In this document: positions 1 through 9,419 of the stretch, piece after piece
How the letters are laid out: every line of letters begins with the position of its first letter
Position numbering within the stretch: the first letter of the stretch is position 1
Made by a program: the position numbers and the translations under genes
Source of the DNA: Mesaphorura yosii
Lineage: Eukaryota; Arthropoda; Collembola; Poduromorpha; Tullbergiidae
Length of the DNA stretch: 39,864 nucleotides
Reading direction: 5' to 3'
Assembly: GCA_009869945.1 (NCBI GenBank)
Contig: WIXG01000549.1
Coordinates: forward strand, 1-39,864
The notes under the pieces: generated by a model
The model's database searches: none
Told to the model about the DNA's origin: nothing
Seen by the model: only the letters and a program-made list of their open reading frames with translations

Positions 1-735
1 AGACTTCACGTCTCTGATAGATTTCTTAAATACCACAAATGGCTTGAGCTTGGTTCCGTCTCCCTTCGCAGCTAAGACGACGGTGGCGTGCGCTTTTTCA
101 TGTCCAGTGCTCTTCAGTTGAATGCTCTGTTTGCCTTTAATGTCGATTGTAGTACTGCTAACCATGTCAAACCAAATAGGAGTTTCATCCATTGCAATAA
201 TATTTAAATGCGTTATCTTGTTACGAGTAACTTGTTCCGATACAAAATTGATATACGAGACAATTTTTGCAAACAGCTGATCTGGATCTTTCTGAGCTGT
301 CGTTGTCTTCCGTCTCAGAGAAAGTCGGTGTCGCTTCAAAAATTTGTCTAACCAACCAATGCTTGCTTTAAAGGGAGGTGCGGATGAGTTCGCCAGAGTA
401 GGATACAATTGTCTTGCCTTTTCCCTGATTAATCTGCGTGACACTCGCAGGGACTGGTTTCGTTGTTCCAATATCCATTCAAAAACTGCCGAATCCAAAT
501 CCTGACAATACTGCCTACGACCCCCGCCTTGTAAACGCTTCCGTGAACCTGGCGTTGGCTGCAATTGGGCACTTTCTATCTTCTCTTTATTTCCACGCCA
601 TTCCACGATACGCCTTCTATCCACGCCAAATTTCCGGCCTGCTGCTGAATTATTGTTTTGCTCCGCAAATGCAATGGCGTCGAGCTTAAACTTTAAAGAA
701 TATGAACGTTGTTTGGTAGTCTCCGTTTGAAACAA
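1..735 (-). mobile_element. Tigger/pogo-type DDE transposase, partial (runs off window start)
   Basis: Read on the minus strand, one open frame with no stop runs from about 735 to the window edge. It begins with a psq/CENP-B type helix-turn-helix (FKLDAIAFAE... AAGRKFGVDRRRIVEW). A KRLQGGGRR-type linker and a second CENP-B/Tc5 HTH (FEWILEQR...RLIREKAR...SIGWLDKFLKRH) follow. The start of the DDE_1 catalytic domain comes next (about 200 to 1), with the first catalytic Asp in the motif AMDETPIWFDM. The rest of the DDE core lies outside the window. No in-frame ATG occurs between the upstream stop near 738 and the first HTH, so the N-terminus is lost or lies in another exon. The family is cut-and-paste Tc1/mariner-superfamily DNA transposons. 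The frame is clean over 240 codons, so the copy is recent or the gene is domesticated. Confidence 0.85.
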
Positions 736-823
736 TTAACTTTAAAACTCGTAAGTTATTAGCAGATCAACAGATGCACAACGCAGATTTCTTTCTGAAC
801 AGGAACTGTGCGGTTATTTGAGG

Positions 824-935
824 TTGTGCGCTTATTAAAAGTGTGCGTTTATTTTGAAAATCGGCCTCTTTCCTGTGCGTTTATTGGAGACTGAGCGTTT
901 GTTGGAAGTATGCGTTTGTTAGAAAATTTACGGTA
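824..935. repeat. Subterminal repeats next to the Tigger/pogo-like transposase
   Basis: Five imperfect direct repeats of about 14 bp lie in a row, with consensus close to TGCGTTTATTGGAA (for example TGTGCGCTTATTAAAA, TGTGCGTTTATTTTGA, TGTGCGTTTATTGGAG and TGCGTTTGTTAGAA). They lie 5' of the transposase on its strand. Arrays of this kind are typical of pogo/Tigger-like element ends, where the transposase HTH binds. The exact terminal inverted repeat and TA target duplication were not located. Confidence 0.6.
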
Positions 936-945
936 CATTAATTGT

Positions 946-2010
946 TGCTCATTAAAGCTCTCATTAAGATGATTCTTTGTAAAACTCGCATTTAATTGGC
1001 ACTTGGACAAGCAACTCGTACATCACATAGTTAAGCATCAGTGATCAATTCGTGCATCTGCCTGTTAGATTGATAAGCTTGATTTGGCAGGGATCACGAA
1101 TGGAATGCCGGTGTTCTCAAGACCATCGCTCCATGCAGTACCACCTGATCGAGTCCAGTCCGGTCGCAAATATGGACCAGACACATGGGACTGAGCTGTG
1201 CACAAAAGTAGAAGAAAGTTCGATCACTCTTAATGGTCGTGACATTGATTTTTCATGATGGTACTTGACCTACCTCCATCAATCCCACATCAATTGTGAG
1301 CAGCCGCACGCTCCGTGAAGGGTAGCCAGCACGGAGTACCCAAACACGTCGGACAATGGCACCTGGCGGCAGGATTCTTGATTGTCTTGGTGAGTGGTCT
1401 CCTCTCGAATGGTCACCTGCCTAAGCTCTAAATGAATCACGGGCCACGAGAGTTCAGAAATGGTTAACGTCCAGCCAGCCACACGATTGCCGACTTACTG
1501 TTTAGGTCACAGAGTGCTGGCTCCCCATCTTTACTCAGACGACTGAGCTTCGTGAAGTCCAGTGTGGCCAACTTCCGAGCCCGAACCTCAAGTGGAAATG
1601 CACGCAGTCGGCACCAGCCGCCGCCAGCCTACTGTTCAGTCTGCAATGCCAGAACCGATCCGGATGAAAAATGATTTCATAAACAGTTTTTGTACTTCGC
1701 AAGAGAACTTCACATGATTTTTGTGAAATCGAATCGACGTTGAGACGAGACAGACCGGGAACTGCGACGCAGAGGCTGACGACGGGACGAGTTTCGTAAT
1801 AAATTGTAAACGAAAACGTTTTATACTGGAGTTGGGCTTCTTTGTGTGGAAGCGCAGTACAGTGCCAGAGCTCGTAGAGAGCAGTCGAAAAATTGACTTG
1901 TCTTTAATTAACTGAAATCGTAAAATAAAAGAGCATTGTGTTTGAGCTTGTGACCTGCGCGTTTGGGCATTCATCGATTTTTGGTCCATTCAACCCGGAT
2001 TCTGACCGTA
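946..2010. other. No recognisable gene
   Basis: About 1 kb with only short ORFs lacking homology signals (68 aa and 67 aa near 1052-1482, 117 aa antisense at 1636-1989). It may hold the first exon of the Cys-rich gene that follows, but no signal-peptide exon could be identified with confidence. Confidence 0.5.
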
Positions 2011-2024
2011 CCCCCAATTTCAGG

Positions 2025-2357
2025 TATGAGAGGCGACTAGAGCCTCAAACAATTCTGTTGGTCTTATCTGCGGTGAACACCAGCAATGTACGTGCTTTTT
2101 TGTCATGTGAAGTCGCGCAAGTCCTGGGCGATGATGAAGGCAATAAAGATGGTGGCTTAGGCTTGAATGGCGTGGACGTCTACGACGAGGGTAATGAAAT
2201 TGACGTGAAAGTCGTGGAGGACTCCGTCGACTGCTTCTGGACTCCGTGTGCTCCCTTCAACGGCCCACACTGCGAAGGAGGCTACCATGAGGTGTCTTGG
2301 TTGAGGTGCCCCTGTATCTTCAACTGCAAGAAGAAGTACTGCTGCAAGGATAACTAA
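2025..2357 (+). CDS. Putative small secreted cysteine-rich protein, terminal exon
   Basis: A possible splice acceptor (CCCCAATTTCAG ending at 2024) opens a frame that runs to TAA at 2355-2357. The order is a short hydrophobic stretch (TILLVLSAV...VRA, signal-like), then an acidic spacer rich in Asp, Glu and Gly, then a compact C-terminal module with eight Cys spaced C-x4-C-x7-C-x11-C-x-C-x3-C-x4-CC, ending in a Lys-rich tract. This precursor plan resembles those of arthropod antimicrobial or other disulfide-rich secreted peptides, but I recognise no family. No ATG suits the signal region in this exon, so a 5' exon is probably missing. A poly(A) signal lies 173 bp downstream of the stop, which supports a real transcript end. 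Confidence 0.45.
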   Translation, partial: YERRLEPQTILLVLSAVNTSNVRAFLSCEVAQVLGDDEGNKDGGLGLNGVDVYDEGNEIDVKVVEDSVDCFWTPCAPFNGPHCEGGYHEVSWLRCPCIFNCKKKYCCKDN

Positions 2358-2529
2358 GGGGAAGGGGCTGAAGGAAGACGGGTCACGAGCGAAGGTGGAG
2401 GACTCGAAGTGATGAAGTCATTCTTGATTATGCACAAAATATCAACAGCTCCGAGTTTAGAATTTTAATTCTGATTACGTAAACAATATTGAACTGATTT
2501 CGAATGAGTTGAACATTTAATGAATACGC

Positions 2530-2535
2530 AATAAA
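2530..2535 (+). terminator. AATAAA poly(A) signal
   Basis: Canonical AATAAA downstream of the Cys-rich ORF on the same strand, in AT-rich sequence. Confidence 0.45.
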
Positions 2536-2753
2536 CAAAAATTAAGCATACATACGAAAAAGCAAACACGCTCCTGCACTGTGTCCGCTCATTTTAATAA
2601 CAGCTTAATTGAACGAAAAGAGCCTATTTAGGTCCATATAAAATTACACTTCCCGTCTTATTTGTTCAAATTTTGTCCATATTTGTTCATATTTGAAAAG
2701 AGTGAAAGAGGCAAAAATCGGCATTGATTGTTCGCGTGATGGGCACACCGGTA

Positions 2754-4903
2754 TCATTTGCTACGATCCAACGCTTTCGAGATGGCAGCCTGCGCCGCCG
2801 CACCCAAATTCAGGTTCTTCAGACCGCCAAGCCCTGTATTCCGAAGTTGGTCGTCGAGAGCACGCAGTTGAGCAGGTGGCAGTGGTCGCATCTTGTCATA
2901 ACTCGGTTCGTATTGCAGTTCCCTGCAAGGAATACACACGAGATCAAAGTATTAGCACTCCGTTACCAGAAAGCGGTTCCTGTACAAGTCGGGTCAAACC
3001 CCACGACGTACTCAATGTTGGTCTCATTCTCCGTGAACACGCGAATCGTGTACCCGATCTCCTTGCCCGCGTAGTCCTTCGGTGGTACAACAATAGGGTC
3101 TCTCCCCGGTATCGGAAACACGCCAGCAACAAGAATCGGGACGAGAACGTAATGTCCAGGCTCGACGAAAGCCCAGCCACTCGCTTCACGACACATGACA
3201 CTTGCTTCGACGACGGGCTTCTTTTTGTACACGTCCAGCAGATCCTGATCCGGTGCGTCCAGTTTGTACAACTCCGTGGTGAAGGCGACCCCCGGCTGGT
3301 ACACTGACGTGTACTTTTGCAGGACCACCGTGTAGAGCACGATCGCCTGACCCCCACTTTGAGCCGAGTATTTCTGCGCCTGCGGGCCTTGCTTGACTTC
3401 GAATCTGTACGCCTTGCAGCGGAGCCGGTCCTCTGGCGTGCTGGGTTCGCCGTGTACGTCCTGCAGCGCTGGCGGCCAGACGCCCTTCGCCATTGTAAGG
3501 CGTGTGCCGTCCGTGAGCCCGAAATGACAGATCATGAGCCCTTTGAAGTACTGAATGACGTCTTGGAGGTCCATCCAGAAAACACCCTCATCCAGGGTCT
3601 TGCGTCCACCCCCAACGACGATGCGGAGGTCTTTCTCCATCAGGCTCCAGTTGTAGTCGTCGCCATCGGAGAACGCGCCCTGCCACTCGCAGTGACTCCA
3701 TGGGTTCTTGAGCTTGACCAAAGTCCGGGATCCGGAGTACCCGGTGCCGGGAGCGTACGGAACCGTTTGCACGTTCAAAACAGAGTATGCATGCCCATTT
3801 CGGATGCCCAGTCCGGGTGGATCCCCGTAACCCTGAAAATGTCATCCCTGCTTGGTCACGTGTACGTGCACTGTATTTATGAATGGCAGGATGGACTTAC
3901 GGCAGCCACTTGTTTAGTGTACTCCTTATCGTGCGGCCCACCATACGAACCCACGCCCAGAAACCCGCTTTTGATGTACGCGAGCATGAATTTCTTGATC
4001 GTTTCTTGAGGGTCAGCCACAAGCGCCTGGGCGGCTCCTCCCAAGTTGAACGTACCGGGCTTCTTCAGAGGCACGTACTCACCAAAACCGTTTGAAAAAT
4101 TCTCCAGCCCCTGCTGCACCTGACCTCCGTTAATGGCTGCGTACGATCCGACAAGTCTGGGGAAATAAAAGTTCTAGCGATATGAGAAGGACTGCGAAGC
4201 AGTCTCAAGTTGCCCCGGATTGGAAATTGGCTTACTTGGCGTACGCCTTCTCAATGAGTGCGACCCAGAACTCGGCCTGCCACGGGCAGAGGGGGTTCAC
4301 GACATTTGCAAATGCTGGCTCATTCCTGTCACCAATCCACGGGATCCGGTCGTCAACGACGACGTCCACCCACTTGCCCTCACCCATCTCGTAGAACCGG
4401 AAATGAAAGGCTCCACAATATTTGTCATCGTCGAACCCGCTAAAGTTGTCCTCCGGGATCACAAAATTGAGAATCTCAGGCTTTGTGGTCAGCGCCTCCA
4501 GCCCAACCATGAACCAACAGTCGCCCAGACAGTTGCCCTGCTTGATGTCGAACTCAGAGCACTTTTTCGCGCTTTGGCCCGCGATGGCACTCGCAAAAGA
4601 CGGTGGGGGAAACGCTGGAAAACGGGTCCGGTGGAATTTGCAAATGTCATGAGGCCGAATCCATTTCAGGGACTCGGGAGAAGGATTATCTTCCTCCCCC
4701 ACGATACCCCGTGCAGGATCACCCCTGATTGGGCCAATCGACTGGGCGTTGGGTGGAAAGTCGAGATCCTCCCACAATCGGTGATTGTTGAACTCGGCTC
4801 GAATATTTTCGATACGCACAGGTGCGCCGGTCACGGAGCTGAGGGGTGAATCTGATTCCCCCGCCGTGTAAATCCGTACGTTGTCGCCAACAAAACTCGC
4901 CAT
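2754..4903 (-). CDS. Calpain-type cysteine protease without PEF domain (4 exons)
   Basis: Intracellular Ca2+-regulated cysteine protease, 652 aa. Exons on the minus strand are 4903-4236, 4156-3901, 3832-2967 and 2922-2754. All joins keep frame at GT-AG sites. ATG at 4903. Protease core PC1 holds catalytic Cys129 in GNCLGDCWF. Core PC2 holds His322 in GHAYSV and Asn351 in LKNPWS (the usual form is NPWG). A CBSW/C2-like domain III follows (SGWAFVEPGHYVLVP, ending FDPT). The last exon codes about 56 residues rich in Ala, Leu and Gln with no EF-hands, so the penta-EF-hand domain of classical calpains is absent. The triad is complete, so activity is expected. Ca2+ would act through the core and domain III only. 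A TATA-like motif lies about 65 bp upstream of the ATG. Confidence 0.92.
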
Positions 4904-4967
4904 TGCAGTCTTTTAACCTGTCGTCGAATCACGAAGCAGAAAACGAATCAAGCCTCAGTTGTCTATG

Positions 4968-4974
4968 CTTTATA
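4968..4974 (-). promoter_or_regulatory. TATA-like box of the calpain gene
   Basis: The minus strand reads TATAAAG 65-71 bp upstream of the calpain ATG, a suitable distance for a short 5' UTR. Confidence 0.5.
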
Positions 4975-5407
4975 AGGTTTCGGCTTGTGGCCAATTCGGC
5001 GCTGCCATCGCCTTTATCTGGACAGTTTCATAAATTTAAATTAATGAAAGACAATTGACCACAGAAAATGGGAATTGCCAGCTGCCCACCAGAATTGACC
5101 CAATGAAAACTATCTTATCATATAGCGTTCCCAGCGGCCCACCGCAGCTAGCAATTAATATATAAGAAGACTAGAAGACCACCCATATCTGTGCTGAAAT
5201 GAAGGCTAATGAGGGGTCAATTGATCGAAGTCGTGGTCATGGCGGTCAGCTTATCACAAACGAATAAACTCCACGTGCGAAGCTTTTCAATCAACCTTAG
5301 TTGAGCCTGATGCCTGTTGTAAATCATTCTGACGATTTAAGACGAAACATATTTCACATTGAAATTCCGGTAAGGTCCAGGTCATTAATATGAATATAAT
5401 CCAAGTA

Positions 5408-5515
5408 CTGTTAATGAATAGTGCCCCAGATTAGTTGAAAGAGATGTGTGCCTTCAATGAATATGGCCCAAAACGTTAAGGCAAAAATGAGATATGCGCT
5501 CTTAATGAATGCGGA
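5408..5515. repeat. Three imperfect direct repeats with core AATGAAT
   Basis: Similar stretches at about 5411-5425 (TTAATGAATAGTGCC), 5454-5469 (TCAATGAATATGGCCC) and 5501-5514 (TTAATGAATGCGGA) are spaced about 45 bp apart, just before the GC-rich hairpin block. They may be subterminal repeats of a DNA transposon. The rest of 5060-5540 shows no gene. Confidence 0.4.
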
Positions 5516-5539
5516 ACAAAACCAAAGGACGGAAGGGTA

Positions 5540-5815
5540 AGGATCGACCATGCGTCCTAAAGACGCATGGAGCCCCTGTACCACAAGATCACCGCTGACC
5601 GCAAGTGGCTGGCGGCCTGGATAGCCATCCAGGCTAGTGACGCTACATCCTCAGCCCTTCCTCCCCAGAGGGGCTGGGCCAGGTTTCTGGGGTCCCGATC
5701 CCACGGCCTCAAAGTCGGGAGCTTCGAAGGTACCTGGCACCCAGGCGCTAGAGAAAGAACTCTAACCCTGGGGGTTTTCTCACCACGTATGTGGACTCCC
5801 CCCTTCGGGTTTGAG
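5540..5815. other. GC-rich hairpin-dense element of unknown type
   Basis: An abrupt GC-rich island in AT-rich surroundings. It contains five perfect small stem-loops in a row: 5548-5556/5562-5570 (9 bp, 5-nt loop), 5615-5622/5627-5634 (8 bp, 4-nt loop), 5652-5657/5671-5676 (6 bp), 5733-5737/5741-5745 (5 bp, 3-nt loop) and 5764-5768/5772-5776 (5 bp, 3-nt loop). An ORF of 85 codons spans it but shows no known domain. It directly abuts the hAT remnant. It may be a structured RNA or a retroelement end. No tRNA-type A/B boxes are evident, and no known ribozyme could be matched by eye. Confidence 0.5.
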
Positions 5816-6430
5816 CTTCGATAAAATGTACAAATGCTACAAGCTACTGGACGCCATCATGGACGGAATGCGAAGCAGATTCAATGACACCTTTACGCTG
5901 GCTGGTACACGTGACATGGAGTACTCTATGCTGGCTACAATTACTCATCCGTTCTTTAATATGCGATGGACTGCCTTGGATCCAGAAATGACAAGCGACA
6001 AAATCGCCGAAATAAAGAAATTATTCGTTAAGTGATCGCTGTCAATGAAATCTCAAAGTAAGGGACAGTAGAATCAAATTTACAAGGTCAAGATAAGCCC
6101 GCACTCACTGGCAATTTTTTAAATTTCGGCAACCCTAACGAGACTGCAACGTCAAAAATCGAGGCACGGAGAAAAAAAGTTGAACTTCAATGGCTGCAAT
6201 ACTTGGAAGACAAAACTTTTAATTTGGATATTTTAAGTGAATATCCATTTGTGCGAGAGGTTTTCATAAAATACAATACGCCACTCCCGTCAAATGCGCC
6301 AGTTGAACGTCTGTTCAGCTATGCCGGAATGTTTTTATCACTAAAACGTAGGCTTCTGAGCGATAGTGTATTCGAAAAGCTCCTTTTAGTAAAGATAAAT
6401 GGCGAAAAGTTGACGTCACCATATTAGTTT
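5811..6430 (+). pseudogene. hAT-family transposase remnant (3' part only)
   Basis: Two coding blocks remain. Block one (about 5811-6035) reads KMYKCYKLLDAIMDGM ... THPFFNMRWTAL, typical of the region before the hAT C-terminus. It stops at 6033-6035. Block two (about 6110-6427, other frame) carries the hAT dimerisation motif: LPSNAPVERLFSYAG, then KRRLLSDSVFEKLLLVKIN. The BED finger and the DDE core are missing, and the two blocks are out of frame, so the copy is dead. Its 5' side is replaced by the hairpin-dense GC block. Confidence 0.85.
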
Positions 6431-6591
6431 AGTCGTACTAGTTTCAAAATACTTATTTTATATTTTCAAAGCCAGAATACAACCAGTTTGTAGTTTCAGT
6501 TTACATTTTCAGTTTGCCAATTCATTCAAAAGTATTTCAGTCATTTCGTTTTGACCACCCATTTTGACGATGAATAATACTGAAATTTACT

Positions 6592-6650
6592 AAAAGCATC
6601 AAAAGCATAATGTGAGAAATTAAAAGCATGATTTAAAAAATAAAAAGCAT
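6592..6650. repeat. AAAAGCAT repeats downstream of the hAT remnant
   Basis: Four copies of AAAAGCAT start at 6592, 6601, 6622 and 6643. Short clustered octamers of this kind are typical subterminal transposase-binding sites of hAT elements, so the 3' element end probably lies near 6660. The terminal inverted repeat was not identified. Confidence 0.5.
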
Positions 6651-6894
6651 AATGTGGTACGCCTTGTGCATTATATATGCGTTACAAACCAAAAATTGAA
6701 ATTGTGTTACAAATTGTGTTTAACAGAATTCCAAACTGCCATGGCAACAATTTTTTCGAGACATTTTTTCTTTGAAAACTGTGACTTGCAGCGTCTTTTT
6801 TCAGCTGGACGCCGTGGACATAAATGTCTTGGTTTATTCGACGATAATCCTGCCAATGTTTTGCTTCCCTCGTTCACTAACTGACCAGTGAGCC

Positions 6895-8342
6895 ATGATT
6901 TCGAAACGATCATTCGCCTTGTTCTTGGCTTCCGTCCAGGCTGGCACCCTGCTTCACGCCACCCCGATTGTGTACAACCCGGACACGCATCAGCTGCAGG
7001 TCGCGCAGGGTTCTACCGCCTTCTTGTTCAGCTTCATGGGTTGTGTGTCTGTATCCCTGGAGCTGGTTCTGATGATTATACACACGCACAACGTGGTGAA
7101 CGGTTGTGTGCCACTGGACGAACTTCTCATGGCCAGTATCCAACCCGTCCTCTATTCTGTGTTGGCTGGTCTGTTCGTCATCTCGATGTGTTACACGGAA
7201 GATATTGTCAAAATTATTAACGAAGTGCGCCACCTGGACCAGGAGCTCTGTAAGTCTCTACGACCCACGTTTGTGCCCGCGTTTGTTGAAATTAAAGCAT
7301 TTAGCGTACGTTCATTTTGTTGCACCCTTTCATCACAGGCAAATATTTCCAACTGTCGAATGAGCAGCCCGACGGCACCGAGAAATACTTCGCCGTAATG
7401 AATGCCGGCTGCGTCCTGGTGACCTCTGTGACCCCATTCGCTGTCGCCTCCGTTCTGGACACGTTCCCAGGTTTTTTCCTTCATATCCGATTTGACTCGT
7501 TCTGGGGCAACCTTGGCCTTGGCTTCTGGGTGGCCACTGCATTAGCTGTGTTCCTGCCCGTGGGCGTTTTCTTCGTCTCCGTCGTGTATATGATCCTGCA
7601 CACGAGCGCGCAGTGGCTGGGTTTCATGGTGTACCGCCGTGAGAGAGCCGTGCCAGTGACCCAGCACTTGCATTCTCAGCTGGCCTACTTTCATTCCACG
7701 TATCGCAGACTGCAAGTCGTCCACGCGCACATGATCCAGTTTGGCCGATTCGTGAGCCCATTTTTCCACATCTCGGGGTATGCAGCCTGTGCTCAGTTTC
7801 TGTTTTGCGTGATGTACTTGAAACTGGCTGGACTGGGGTACGCGTTGTTTACCCTGTATGGTCTGGGGAGTGTAATGTTCATTTCCACCTTTCACGTTGT
7901 TGGAAAGTGCATTTCTGGATACACGGAGGCGTCCGTCGTGTTTCGCGACTCGTACGCATGTGCACGAGCGAGAACCTCAACGGTGTGTAGCGATGATGTT
8001 GGGGTCGTGGAAGCAATGCAAGCAATTGACCTGGATGTTGAAGAAGTGCTAATGGTGGTGCCAGAAGCGAAAGTCTCCACTCAGCGTCATCCTCGAATGG
8101 ATTTGAACTGCTCACACCCCAGCTCGAGCCGTGACCCCACCGAATCTGAAGTTTCTGAAGCGAAGCGAGCCGACCTTGCGCCGGCTCTGACATTGGAAGA
8201 AACACGGCGCCTGCGATCGTATTTCCCTCTGAAAATATGTGTCGGGGGAGCCGTGACCTACGATCGCTTGACATCTGTACGGTATCTTAAGTCGTGCGTG
8301 TTAGAAAACGTAATCACCCTATTGTTAGCATTTAAGTCGTGA
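6895..8342 (+). CDS. Gustatory-receptor-like seven-transmembrane protein 1
   Basis: Chemoreceptor-like ion channel of the arthropod GR/OR superfamily, 452 aa. Exons are 6895-7249 and 7339-8342. The GTAAGT/CACAG intron keeps frame across the join. The N-terminus has the family-typical P-x-x-YNP-x-T segment (ATPIVYNPDTHQ). Several hydrophobic segments follow (for example about residues 42-64, 85-105, 135-160 and 175-200). The C-terminal segment ends ENVITLLLAFK, like the other two receptors here. An unusually long hydrophilic loop rich in Ser, Glu and Pro (from about the YACARAR segment to TRRLRSY, about 90 residues) lies before the last membrane segment. The ligand is unknown. Membership rests on topology and C-terminal pattern rather than a full domain match. 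Confidence 0.7.
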
Positions 8343-8660
8343 GTCACAGTAACATTGTGCGTACGTGTGAATGAAAGGGCAATTAAGGATAGTGCAATTA
8401 AATCCTATCATCGTATCCTCCGTATATTTGTGATAGCATTTATTCACTCCGACCGGGTGATTCCATGATTGCCTCTGCGTCTGAGCTTCACCTAATCTTG
8501 ACGGCGACAGTCTCAAGTCTCAGCATTCAAGAAATGAGATTCGGCCTTGTCTCATTTCATGCTTGGCCTTGGCCCTTGACCAACAGTAAAGCATTTGACT
8601 TTTAACTTTTAGCACGTGCGTGACTCAACCGCATCGCAGTCTTCCACTCGTGTGCAACTC

Positions 8661-8666
8661 AATAAA
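8661..8666 (+). terminator. AATAAA poly(A) signal
   Basis: First canonical signal downstream of chemoreceptor 1, 319 bp after its stop. Confidence 0.4.
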
Positions 8667-9419
8667 ATTCTCTGAAGTATTTTGCTTTCAGAAATCTTTT
8701 AGTTAACTTTCGAAAGAATAATCGCGACAACTGGAATGCGATTGGAGTGAGCCACTAACCTTCAATGCATTGCATACTGAAGTTGGTAAACCGTTAGTAA
8801 ACAATGCTTGCTTTGCAAAAGCCTCGAATTCGGTCTCGGCATCATAAAATTAGCGAGATAGCACATAAAGTAAAATGCCAACACATCATTCCTTTCCATA
8901 AACATTTGCCATGCTTTTCATCGTTTGTCTCGTGGAGTATTATTGAAAATTCTCATTCCAAAATGAAATTGTCAATCAGCTTGCATTGACTCTGCCTTGC
9001 AAAAATCTGACGACGATCTCAAAGTCAGATTAATTGATGGTCACCCTCTTCGGGTGATGCTGACTGATGGCGTTCAACAAAGCGTGCGTATCAATTAAAT
9101 TAATTTTATTAAGGCTGACAGACTGGATAGGAGATCGATTTTCCTTTGGCTTTGATCATGCGTGTAATCGTGCAATATGAAACAAAGAGCGCTCCCAAGC
9201 AAAATATGCACGACGCGCCGTCTTGAATTTGAAACTTGCTTCATCTCAGCTCAGTTTTGATTGCACAATCTTTCTCTGCAGTGAGATGATCTCTGATATC
9301 TGAACTTGGTAAATTGTGCTTTGCTTTGGTGCCTGTCTCTCCAATTCCAGTGTTTAATTAATTAATGCAGTCATGCTTTAAGCTAACTGCGTACGGTGAT
9401 ACTTCCGGATGAGATTGAA
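8667..9419. other. Intergenic, no gene seen
   Basis: AT-rich spacer between chemoreceptor 1 and PEX6. The only local structure noted is a small perfect hairpin (TCACCC, 5-nt loop, GGGTGA) at 9041-9057. Confidence 0.6.

Noticed and set aside
3317..4009. 230-codon plus-strand ORF opposite the calpain exons
   Set aside because: It lies antisense to a well-supported protease exon and has no domain or signal. The GC-rich codons of the real gene create it.
9041..9057. Small hairpin with 6-bp stem as a terminator or RNA element
   Set aside because: A single short stem in a eukaryotic intergenic region, not distinguishable from chance.
9396..9419. PEX6 start at 9396
   Set aside because: The codon there is GTG. 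The first in-frame ATG is at 9420, and no extra conserved residues would be gained.
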